Origin: Thauera sp. UBA6194 | Lineage (GTDB): Bacteria; Pseudomonadota; Gammaproteobacteria; Burkholderiales; Rhodocyclaceae | NCBI GenBank assembly: GCA_002422685.1 | Contig: DITC01000069.1 | Coordinates: 1 to 31,964, forward strand | Length of the DNA: 31,964 bases | Reading direction: 5' to 3' | Part shown: positions 9,071 through 15,731 of the stretch, one piece after another | How the letters are laid out: every line of letters starts with the position of its first letter | Numbering within the stretch: position 1 is the first letter of the stretch | Made by a program: the position numbers and the translations under genes | Notes under the pieces: model-generated | Told to the model about the DNA's origin: nothing | The model's database searches: none | What the model saw: the letters and a program-made list of their open reading frames with translations, nothing else

Positions 9071-9748
9071 TCACAGCAGGCCGCGTTCGGCGAATGATAC
9101 CGGAGAACCGTGCGCCGGCACCACGAAGTGATCGAGCACGCGCACATCGACGAGGTCGAGGGCGTCCTTGAGTGCCCGCGTGAGCAACTCGTCCGCGGTG
9201 CTCGGCTCGGCCGCCCCGGAGGGGTGGTTGTGCGCGAGCACGACCGCTGCGGCGTTGTGCGCGAGCGCCAGTTTGACCACCTCGCGTGGGTAAACCGAGG
9301 TCTGGGTCAGGGTGCCGCGGAAGAGGTCGACGGCGTCGATCAGGCAGTGGCGGGCGTCGAGCAGCAGGATGCAGAAGGTCTCGTGCGGGAGGTGGCCGAG
9401 GCGCAGGCGGAGCCAGTCGCGCACCGCCTGCGGCGAGTCGAACAGCGGTCGTTCGCGCAGGGTTTCGCCGAGGGCGCGGCGCGAGAGTTCCATCGCAGCC
9501 TGCAGTTGGGCATACTTCGCCAGACCCATGCCGGGCACGGCGGCGAAGGCTTTGGCTTCGGCGCCGCACATGCGGGTGAGGTTGCCGAAGCGGGCCAGCA
9601 GGCTGCGTGCAAGGTCGACGGCGCTTTGGCCGCGAACCCCCACGCGCAGGAAGATGGCGAGCAGCTCGGCGTCCGAGAGGGCGCCGGCGCCACGTGCAAG
9701 GAGTTTTTCGCGCGGCCGTTCAGCGGCGGGCCAGTCGGTGATTGCCAT
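9071..9748 (-). CDS. radC: RadC family JAB-domain protein
   Basis: Protein of 225 residues with an N-terminal helix-hairpin-helix region (about 1-95, PREKLLARGAGALSDAELLA and VPGMGLAKYAQLQAA) and a C-terminal MPN/JAMM metalloprotease-like domain. The zinc-binding signature is complete: HNHPSG followed by Ser and Asp (EPSTADELLT). The cellular role is unresolved; the older link to recombinational repair in E. coli was withdrawn. The ATG at 9748 matches the family N-terminus better than the in-frame start at 9820. It is divergent from coaBC, separated by 77 bp, as in many proteobacteria. Confidence 0.95.
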   Translation of the reverse strand: MAITDWPAAERPREKLLARGAGALSDAELLAIFLRVGVRGQSAVDLARSLLARFGNLTRMCGAEAKAFAAVPGMGLAKYAQLQAAMELSRRALGETLRERPLFDSPQAVRDWLRLRLGHLPHETFCILLLDARHCLIDAVDLFRGTLTQTSVYPREVVKLALAHNAAAVVLAHNHPSGAAEPSTADELLTRALKDALDLVDVRVLDHFVVPAHGSPVSFAERGLL

Positions 9749-9809
9749 TGTGCAGGGGCTCCGGAGCGGCGCGAGATGCGCCTTGTTCAAAAGGCATGAA
9801 CTGCCATTC

Positions 9810-9838
9810 ATTATAAGCAAATGTCATGAGTTTTCTGA
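9810..9838 (-). promoter_or_regulatory. candidate radC promoter
   Basis: A perfect TATAAT lies on the minus strand at 9815-9810, 62 bp upstream of the radC start. Eighteen bases further upstream is the weak -35 TTCAGA, which overlaps the start of coaBC. The divergent coaBC promoter must share the same small region. Confidence 0.4.
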
Positions 9839-11013
9839 AGGGGCGCAGGATCGTTCTCGGAGTCACCGGCGGGATTGCCGCGTACAAGGCGGCCGAGCTG
9901 GTGCGCTTGCTCGGCAAGGCGGGGGCCAACGTGCATGTGGTGCTCAGCGAGGGTGGGGCGCGTTTCGTGACTGCGGTCACCTTTCAGGCGCTCTCGGGGA
10001 ACACCGTGTGGTCCGACCTGTGGGATGCGCGCATGGGCAACAACATGGCGCACATCGACCTGGGCCGGGATGCGGACGCGATCCTGATCGCGCCCGCAAC
10101 CGCCGACTTCCTCGCACGGCTCGCGCAGGGGCGTTCCGATGATCTGCTCAGCACGCTCTGCCTGGCGCGCGACGCTCCGCTCATCGTCGCGCCGGCGATG
10201 AACCGCCAGATGTGGGCCTCGCCGCCGACGCAGCGCAACGTGGCACAGCTGCGTGCCGATGGCGTCACGGTGTTCGGTCCGGGCGCGGGCGATCAGGCCT
10301 GTGGCGAGGTCGGCATGGGACGCATGCTCGAGCCCGAGGAGCTGGTGGAGCACTTGCAGGCATTCTTCGTGCCCAAGCAGCTGGCTGGGCGCAAGGTCGT
10401 GCTGACCGCCGGCCCGACCTTCGAGGCCATCGATCCGGTGCGTGGCATCACCAACATCAGCTCTGGCAAGATGGGTTACGCGCTCGCGCGCGCCTGTGCG
10501 CAGGCGGGTGCGGAGGTGGTGCTCGTCAGTGGTCCGGTGGGCTTGCCGGCGCCGGTCGGTGTGGAGCGCGTCAGCGTGACCAGCGCGCAGCAGATGCGCG
10601 CGGCGGTGTTCGCTGCGCTGCCGGGCGCGCACGTGTTCATCGGGGTGGCGGCGGTGGCCGATTACCGTCCGCAGCAGGTCGCTGAACACAAAATGAAAAA
10701 AAGCGGCGCTACGCTCACGATCACGCTCGAGCCGAACCCCGACATCCTGGCCGACGTGGCCGCACTGGATCAACCGCCCTTCTGTGTCGGTTTCGCGGCC
10801 GAGAGCCGGGATCTCGACGCCTACGCCGAAGGCAAGCGGCAGAAAAAGCGCCTGCCGATGCTGGTCGGCAACCTGGTCAGCGACGGCATGGGCGGGGATG
10901 ACAACACCGTGATCATCTACGACGACGCCGGCCGGCACCCGCTGCCGCGCGCCCCCAAGGCGGAGGTCGCGCAGGGCATCGTCGCTCATCTCGCGCGTCT
11001 TCTCGAAGATTGA
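9826..11013 (+). CDS. coaBC: bifunctional phosphopantothenoylcysteine decarboxylase / phosphopantothenate-cysteine ligase
   Basis: Catalyses two consecutive steps of coenzyme A synthesis: CTP-dependent joining of 4'-phosphopantothenate to cysteine (CoaB half), then FMN-dependent decarboxylation to 4'-phosphopantetheine (CoaC half). The protein has 395 residues. The N-terminal CoaC half (1 to about 185) shows the flavin-binding VLGVTGGIAAYKAAEL, catalytic His76 in MAHIDLG, PAMNRQMW and the clamp GDQACGEVGMGRM. The C-terminal CoaB half (about 190-395) shows LTAGPTFEAIDPVRGITNIS, SGKMG and the EHKMKK lysine segment. It is followed after 63 bp by dut, a common pairing. Confidence 0.98.
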   Translation: MSFLKGRRIVLGVTGGIAAYKAAELVRLLGKAGANVHVVLSEGGARFVTAVTFQALSGNTVWSDLWDARMGNNMAHIDLGRDADAILIAPATADFLARLAQGRSDDLLSTLCLARDAPLIVAPAMNRQMWASPPTQRNVAQLRADGVTVFGPGAGDQACGEVGMGRMLEPEELVEHLQAFFVPKQLAGRKVVLTAGPTFEAIDPVRGITNISSGKMGYALARACAQAGAEVVLVSGPVGLPAPVGVERVSVTSAQQMRAAVFAALPGAHVFIGVAAVADYRPQQVAEHKMKKSGATLTITLEPNPDILADVAALDQPPFCVGFAAESRDLDAYAEGKRQKKRLPMLVGNLVSDGMGGDDNTVIIYDDAGRHPLPRAPKAEVAQGIVAHLARLLED

Positions 11014-11076
11014 CGCGGAGTCCACCGAAATGACGCCTGCAGGCCGCGTGCGCGGCCCTGGGGCAGGGAGGTTCTC

Positions 11077-11526
11077 ATGCACCGCATCGACGTGAAGCTG
11101 CTCGACGAGCGGCTCAAGACCCATCCGCCGGGCTATGCCACCACGGGCTCTGCCGGGCTGGATCTGCGCGCCTGCCTGCCCGGGCCGATCACGCTGCATC
11201 CGGGCGAGACGACCCTGGTGCCGAGCGGGCTCGCGATTCATCTGTCCGACCCGGGGCTGGCCGCGATGGTGCTGCCGCGCTCCGGGCTCGGGCACAAGCA
11301 CGGCATCGTGCTCGGCAACCTTGTCGGGCTGATCGATTCCGACTATCAGGGGCAGATCTTCGTGTCGGTGTGGAATCGGGGGCGGGCGAGCTTCACGATT
11401 CAGCCGATGGAGCGCATCGCCCAGCTTGTCGTGGTGCCGGTGCTGCAGGTCGGCTTCAACGTGGTCGACAGTTTCGACCACAGCGCGCGCGGCGCCGAGG
11501 GGTTCGGCAGCACGGGCAAGCACTGA
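11077..11526 (+). CDS. dut: deoxyuridine 5'-triphosphate nucleotidohydrolase (dUTPase)
   Basis: Trimeric dUTPase hydrolysing dUTP to dUMP and pyrophosphate, which keeps uracil out of DNA and supplies dUMP for thymidylate. The protein has 149 residues. All five family motifs are in order: TTGSAGLDLRA (motif 1), LPRSGLGHKHGIVLGN (2), GLIDSDYQGQI (3, with the catalytic Asp), IQPMERIAQLVV (4) and RGAEGFGSTGKH at the very C-terminus (5). A GGGAGG-type ribosome site lies before the ATG. The stop codon shares its last base with the start of the next gene. Confidence 0.98.
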   Translation: MHRIDVKLLDERLKTHPPGYATTGSAGLDLRACLPGPITLHPGETTLVPSGLAIHLSDPGLAAMVLPRSGLGHKHGIVLGNLVGLIDSDYQGQIFVSVWNRGRASFTIQPMERIAQLVVVPVLQVGFNVVDSFDHSARGAEGFGSTGKH

Positions 11527-11966
11527 TGCACGTGGGCATCCCCACGGGCGTGCATGTCGTGTGCTCGCGCGCGGGTCGCGTCCTGTTGCTGCGGCGGGCC
11601 GGCACCGGTTTTTTCGACGGCCTGTTCAGTTTGCCCGGGGGGCATGTCGAGCCCGGCGAGTCGGTGCTCGCCGCGGCGCGGCGGGAGTTGCGCGAGGAGA
11701 CCGGACTGGTGGTCGAGGAAGGCGCCCTCGTCTGGCTCGGCGTGGTGCATCGCAGCTCGGACACCAATCGCATCGATTTTTTCGTCGGCGCCGAGCGCTT
11801 TGCCGGCGAGGCGCAGATTCGCGAGCCGGACAAGTGCGACCGTCTCGAGTGGCACGATGCGCTGGCGCTGCCTGCGTGCACGGTGGATTACGTCAGACGT
11901 GCGCTCGGGGCCGGCCCGGGGCCGTGGATTCTCGAACTGGGTTGGGAGGGCGCGCGTGCTCCCTGA
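11526..11966 (+). CDS. NUDIX hydrolase
   Basis: Protein of 146 residues with an exact Nudix box, GGHVEPGE followed by RELREETGL (the GX5EX7REUXEEXGU pattern), so it should hydrolyse a nucleoside diphosphate linked to some group X with Mg2+. The substrate cannot be read from the box. TGATG couples it to dut with one shared base, which suggests a nucleotide-sanitising role, but this is inference. I see no terminator after it. Confidence 0.92.
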   Translation: MHVGIPTGVHVVCSRAGRVLLLRRAGTGFFDGLFSLPGGHVEPGESVLAAARRELREETGLVVEEGALVWLGVVHRSSDTNRIDFFVGAERFAGEAQIREPDKCDRLEWHDALALPACTVDYVRRALGAGPGPWILELGWEGARAP

Positions 11967-12058
11967 GCCGCACGCCGGCTAGAATGATGTCGGCACGGGT
12001 GAGCGATGCCGACGATGAGGGCGCTCTTCCTGGAATCTGCCTGACGGAGGGTCTCAGC

Positions 12059-12688
12059 ATGAAGAATTTGACGACGACGCTTGCGCGCTGTGCCGCGATC
12101 CTGGGTTTGCCTCTCGGGGTTTCGGTGGCTGGCGCGGGCGAACTGCCTGCGGTCGATCTTGCGCGCGCGGCCGAGATCAGCGCGGCGCGCTGCGGGCTGT
12201 GCCATGGTGTCGACGGCGACAGCTCCTCGCCGCTTTATCCGCGTCTGGCGAGCCAGCATCATCAGTACATCGCCAAGCAGCTGGCGGACTTCAAGTCCGG
12301 GCGGCGCAAGAGCGACACCATGGAGAGCATGGCGGCGAACCTGACGCCCGAGGAGATGCTCGCGCTCGGGGTGTATTTCGAGCAGAAGCCCACCAAGCCG
12401 CGTCCGGCACGCGACGTCGAACTCGCCGGCGTGGGGCGCTACATATTCCATCGCGGCAACGAGTCCGCGGGGGTGCCCGCCTGCGCCGGGTGCCATGGCG
12501 AAAACGGTCACGGAACCGAGCAGCTGCCTCGTCTGGCCGGACAGGTGCCGCGCTACATCGAGGATCAGCTCAGGTCCTTCGACACGCGCGCGCGCACCAA
12601 CGACAACGCGATCATGCACTCCGTCGCATCCAGGCTCTCTGAACTCGAGATCAAGGGCGTGGCGATGTACATCAGCGCGCTCGAATGA
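12059..12688 (+). CDS. diheme cytochrome c, c4-like
   Basis: Periplasmic electron carrier of 209 residues. A signal peptide covers about 1-27. Two class I cytochrome domains follow, with heme sites CGLCH (Cys45-His49) and CAGCH (Cys142-His146). Each is followed by a Met that can act as the sixth ligand (DTMESMAANL; NAIMHSVASRL). The duplicated domain pattern and length are those of cytochrome c4, which carries electrons from the bc1 complex to cbb3 oxidase. Here it is convergent with an FccB-type flavoprotein, so it could instead be the diheme partner of sulfide oxidation. ACGGAGGG lies before the ATG. Confidence 0.92.
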   Translation: MKNLTTTLARCAAILGLPLGVSVAGAGELPAVDLARAAEISAARCGLCHGVDGDSSSPLYPRLASQHHQYIAKQLADFKSGRRKSDTMESMAANLTPEEMLALGVYFEQKPTKPRPARDVELAGVGRYIFHRGNESAGVPACAGCHGENGHGTEQLPRLAGQVPRYIEDQLRSFDTRARTNDNAIMHSVASRLSELEIKGVAMYISALE

Positions 12689-12737
12689 AGACTGCGGCCG
12701 CATCGGCGCAGGCGGCGAGGCCGCGGAGCGCACGGCT

Positions 12738-13997
12738 TCAGCCGAGCGTGTCGGCCCAGATGTGATGCGCCCACTGCAGGGCCGCACGGCCCTCGGCGTC
12801 GCTCGGCGCCGCCGACAGGCCGCCCGCACCCTCGACGGCGAGCAGCTGACCCTTGTCGGCATCGTACTGATGCACCGAGACCACGTGCATCGCGGCGCGG
12901 TCGTCGACGAAGCTGTAGCAGGTGTTCATCACCACCGGCGTCGGGTTTGGCGGCAGGCCGGCGAGCGCGTTCAGGATTGCCGCCGCGACCACCTTGGCGT
13001 GCTGGTTGGCCATGTGGCCGGATTTGGGCATGCCCGGCGCCGGGAAGATCGCGTCGCCGATCACATGCACGCCGGGCAGGCCCTTTGCGCCGAGTGTGAG
13101 CCAGTCGACGTCCACCCAGGCGTCATTGATCAGCGGCAGGCTGCCGAGGGTGGCGATCCTGCCCGCGCGCATCGGCGGGATCACGTTGAGCACATCGGCG
13201 CGCACGCGCTCGAATTCGAACTCGGCTTCCAGTGTGGCGGCGTCCACCGCCAGCAGGGTGCTGTTGGGGCGATATTCGATCATGTCGCCGTAGCGTGCGA
13301 AGGCCTGCTGGAAAAGCGCCTTCTTGGCGACGATGTCGGCGTTGGCGTCGAGCACCAGCACCTTTGAGCGCGGCTTGTGCGTGCGCAGGTAGTGGGCGAC
13401 CATGCAGGCCCGCTCGTAGGGGCCGGGCGGACAGCGGTAGGGCATGCGCGGGATGCTCATCGCGAACACGCCGCCGTCGGGCATGGCCTCGAGCTGGCGG
13501 CGCAGGGTGGCGGTCTGCGCTCCGGCCTTCCAGGCGTGAGGGATGCGATCCTCGTGACCGGCGAGGCCGTCGATGCCTGCGGAAAGGATCTCGACGCCCG
13601 GCGCCACCACCAGGTCGTCGTACGCGATTTCGCCATTGCGCGCGGTGCGCACCACGCGCCGGTCGGGGTCGATGGCGGTCGCCTCGTCGCTCATCAGGCG
13701 CACGCCCCACTGCGACTGCAACAGGTCATAGCCGAAGGTGATCTGCTCCATGCGCTGCAGACCTGCGATCACCAGGTTGGAGATCGGGCACGACACGAAG
13801 GCCTGCTCGCGCTCGATCAGGGTCACATCGACCCCGCCCTCGCTCCACATGCGCAGGTACTTGGCTGCAGTGGCGCCGCCGAAACCGCCGCCCACCACCA
13901 CCACGTGCGGGCGGGCGGATGCAGCGAAGGCCCGGCAGGGCAGGGCGAGGGCCGCAGTGGCGGCCGTGCAGGCGTGCAGGAAGTTGCGTCTTTGCAT
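12738..13997 (-). CDS. fccB: flavocytochrome c sulfide dehydrogenase, flavoprotein subunit
   Basis: Periplasmic FAD protein of 419 residues, FccB/SoxF type, oxidising sulfide to sulfur or polysulfide and passing electrons to a c-type cytochrome. It starts with a twin-arginine-like signal (QRRNFLHA, hydrophobic stretch, cleavage near residue 28), which fits export of a folded flavoprotein. The FAD-binding motif VVVGGGFGG (33-41) follows. Cys70 (FVSCPIS), Cys189 (MPYRCPPGPYE) and Cys360 (NTCYS) are conserved positions; subtracting the 28-residue signal puts Cys189 at 161, one of the redox-active pair of the Allochromatium enzyme. VHVIGDAIF and the GHMANQHAKVVAAAI helix are the usual C-terminal FAD segment. 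It lies 14 bp downstream of the monoheme cytochrome gene. Confidence 0.92.
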   Translation of the reverse strand: MQRRNFLHACTAATAALALPCRAFAASARPHVVVVGGGFGGATAAKYLRMWSEGGVDVTLIEREQAFVSCPISNLVIAGLQRMEQITFGYDLLQSQWGVRLMSDEATAIDPDRRVVRTARNGEIAYDDLVVAPGVEILSAGIDGLAGHEDRIPHAWKAGAQTATLRRQLEAMPDGGVFAMSIPRMPYRCPPGPYERACMVAHYLRTHKPRSKVLVLDANADIVAKKALFQQAFARYGDMIEYRPNSTLLAVDAATLEAEFEFERVRADVLNVIPPMRAGRIATLGSLPLINDAWVDVDWLTLGAKGLPGVHVIGDAIFPAPGMPKSGHMANQHAKVVAAAILNALAGLPPNPTPVVMNTCYSFVDDRAAMHVVSVHQYDADKGQLLAVEGAGGLSAAPSDAEGRAALQWAHHIWADTLG

Positions 13998-14011
13998 GAT
14001 CGTTCGCTCCG

Positions 14012-14329
14012 TCAGTTCTTTTGCTGGCCGGAGAACCAGTCGGCGATCAGTTCGAGCTGCGCGTCGGAGTAGCCCCGCACGATCTGATGCATGATCGTGG
14101 CCTCGTGCTCACCGGTGCGAAAATCGTCGAGGGTCTGCAGCAGCTTTACGCGCGGCTGGCCCACGAGCGGCTCGTACACGCTCCTGCCGCCGGTGCCGTG
14201 GCAGTTTGCGCAGGTTGCGGCGAGGTTGCGTGCGAGGTGGGGGTCCTGCGGTTGGGGGGCGTCCTGGGCGCATGCGACACCCGGCGTGCAGGCCAGCGCG
14301 AGCACGCTGGCGAGGAGAGCTGTTCTCAT
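14012..14329 (-). CDS. monoheme cytochrome c, probable FccB partner
   Basis: Small class I cytochrome c of 105 residues. It has a signal peptide (1 to about 21, TPGVACA before the cleavage site), one heme site CANCH (Cys40-His44) and Met80 (TIMHQIVRG) as the likely axial ligand. It is 14 bp upstream of fccB on the same strand, so it is probably the electron-accepting subunit of the flavocytochrome. The classical FccA of Allochromatium is diheme and about twice as long, so this is the short monoheme form. It is divergent from soxYZ. Confidence 0.9.
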   Translation of the reverse strand: MRTALLASVLALACTPGVACAQDAPQPQDPHLARNLAATCANCHGTGGRSVYEPLVGQPRVKLLQTLDDFRTGEHEATIMHQIVRGYSDAQLELIADWFSGQQKN

Positions 14330-14482
14330 TGTGCATCCTGTCCGATTGAGCCCGGCGCGCTGCGGGCTGATGAGACCAAGGTACGCCCGGGGGGCGCCAG
14401 CTGTGCGAGTATAGCCGCGATCGACCGGCGGGCATCCGGAGCTGGGTTCCGTGTGCTCGCACTCGCACAGGAGGAGGACAGG

Positions 14483-14941
14483 ATGGATCGAAGAACGTTG
14501 CTCCAGGCCGGTGGCGGCGTGGGGGTGCTGGGACTGCTGGCGGCTGCGGGCGTGATCTCGCCCGAGCTTGCGCTGGCCGCGAACGGGCGTGCGGGGTTCG
14601 ATGCGCGCGAGCTCGACGCTGCGCTCGCCGCGCTCGGTGCGCAGGACGCCGAAGCGGGCGCCGCGCTGAGCCTGAGCGCACCGGACATCGCCGAAGTCGC
14701 CTCCGCGGTGTCGATCGAGGTGGTCAGCCGTGTGCCGGGCACCGACCGCATTGCCATCCTGGTGGCGAAGAACCCCTTCCCGCTCGCCGCGGTGTTCTCG
14801 TTCCCGGAGGGGACGCAGCCCGAGGTGAGCACCCGGCTGAAGATGGCCGAAAGCGCCGAGGTGATCGCCCTGGCGCGCGCGGGAGGGCGCTTCTACATGG
14901 CGAAGAAGGCGGTCAGCGTCACGATCGGCGGCTGCGGCTGA
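14483..14941 (+). CDS. soxY: sulfur-carrier protein SoxY
   Basis: SoxY carries sulfur substrates covalently on a C-terminal cysteine swinging arm during thiosulfate and sulfur oxidation in the periplasm. The protein has 152 residues, with a twin-arginine-type signal (MDRRTLLQAGGGVGVLGLL, cleavage near residue 33). It ends in GGCG, so the carrier Cys151 is next to last. An immunoglobulin-like middle domain with NPFPLAAVFSF fits the family. AGGAGGACAGG precedes the ATG. It sits 27 bp upstream of soxZ. SoxA, SoxX, SoxB and SoxCD are not in this window. Confidence 0.94.
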   Translation: MDRRTLLQAGGGVGVLGLLAAAGVISPELALAANGRAGFDARELDAALAALGAQDAEAGAALSLSAPDIAEVASAVSIEVVSRVPGTDRIAILVAKNPFPLAAVFSFPEGTQPEVSTRLKMAESAEVIALARAGGRFYMAKKAVSVTIGGCG

Positions 14942-14968
14942 GGCCGCGCTCGAAAGGAGAACGAATTC

Positions 14969-15292
14969 ATGGCAAACCCCATGCGCATCCGTGCCGAAAT
15001 CCGTGACGGGCTGACCGAGGTCCGGCTGCTGATCCCGCATCCGATGGAGAGTGGTCAGCGCAAGGATGAAAACGGCGCCCCCATCCCGGCGCACTTCATC
15101 ACCGCACTGGAGATATTCCACCGCGAGCGCCTCGTGTTCGGCGCCGAGTTCGGCCCTTCGGTCTCGGCCAACCCCTTCCTGCGCTTTCGCTTCGCGGGGG
15201 CGGTCGCGGGCGATCGCCTGGTCGCGCGCTGGCAGGACAACCGCGGCGACAGCCGCCGCGACGAAGCGACCGTGGCCGCTGCGAAGCGCTGA
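14969..15292 (+). CDS. soxZ: sulfur oxidation protein SoxZ
   Basis: SoxZ of 107 residues forms the heterodimer with SoxY and lacks a signal peptide of its own, so it would be exported with SoxY through the Tat route. Family features: MRIRAEIRDGLTEVRLLIPH at the N-terminus, PMESGQRKDENGAPIPAHFI and the C-terminal LVARWQDNRGDSRRDEATV. AAAGGAGA precedes the ATG. Confidence 0.95.
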   Translation: MANPMRIRAEIRDGLTEVRLLIPHPMESGQRKDENGAPIPAHFITALEIFHRERLVFGAEFGPSVSANPFLRFRFAGAVAGDRLVARWQDNRGDSRRDEATVAAAKR

Positions 15293-15372
15293 TCCGACGG
15301 GCGCGCGTCGCCCTTCGCCCTGCGTTCAGCTATTTGTCAGCTGTTGTAAGGGATAAGTAAGACTGATCTTTC

Positions 15373-15378
15373 TATAAT
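15373..15378 (+). promoter_or_regulatory. -10 hexamer for the DUF4212-symporter operon
   Basis: A perfect TATAAT stands about 80 bp upstream of the DUF4212 start. No acceptable -35 is found at 16-18 bp (TTGTAA at 15344-15349 is 23 bp away), which suggests an activator. A short dyad AAGA-N4-TCTT (15359-15370) abuts the -10. Confidence 0.45.
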
Positions 15379-15458
15379 TCGCGCACTGCTGCGTGGGCTG
15401 GAGTTGTCTCTTGCCGGTCCGTGTGGCGGCGGTGTTTCACACAAAACGAGGAGACATG

Positions 15459-15716
15459 ATGGAAAACAACAGTGCAGCCGGCTACTGGAAAGCCACGCTG
15501 GGCCTCCTGACCAAGATCATGGTCGTGTGGTTCCTGGTGTCCTACGGGGCTGGAATCCTTTTCGCAGATGCGCTCAACAGCATCCATCTCGGCGGTTATC
15601 CGCTCGGGTTCTGGTTTGCACAGCAGGGCTCGATCTATGTGTTCATCGCGTTGATCTTCTTCTATGCGAAGAAGATGAGCGAGATCGACCGCAAGTTCGA
15701 CGTTCACGAAGAATAA
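15459..15716 (+). CDS. DUF4212 small subunit of a sodium:solute symporter
   Basis: Two-helix membrane protein of 85 residues (helices about 17-37 and 48-70) with the DUF4212 signature: YW near the start, FADALNSIHLGGYPLGFWFAQ in the middle, and a charged DRKFDVHEE end. These proteins are encoded directly before VC_2705-type sodium:solute symporters and are regarded as their small subunit. Two adjacent ATGs exist (15456, 15459). The GAGGAG at 15448-15453 is only two bases from the first and five from the second, so the second is preferred. It is 15 bp upstream of the symporter. Confidence 0.92.
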   Translation: MENNSAAGYWKATLGLLTKIMVVWFLVSYGAGILFADALNSIHLGGYPLGFWFAQQGSIYVFIALIFFYAKKMSEIDRKFDVHEE

Positions 15717-15731
15717 ACGGGGGACGGACTC

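Noticed and set aside
9071..9748. RadC as a marker of a mobile element or antirestriction cargo
   Set aside because: The gene has the full chromosomal form with helix-hairpin-helix region, divergent from coaBC in the usual housekeeping context, with no integrase or repeats nearby.
12689..12737. TGCGGCCGCA palindrome between the diheme cytochrome and fccB as a terminator
   Set aside because: No T-tract on either strand and the dyad is a short GC-rich restriction-type palindrome likely by chance.
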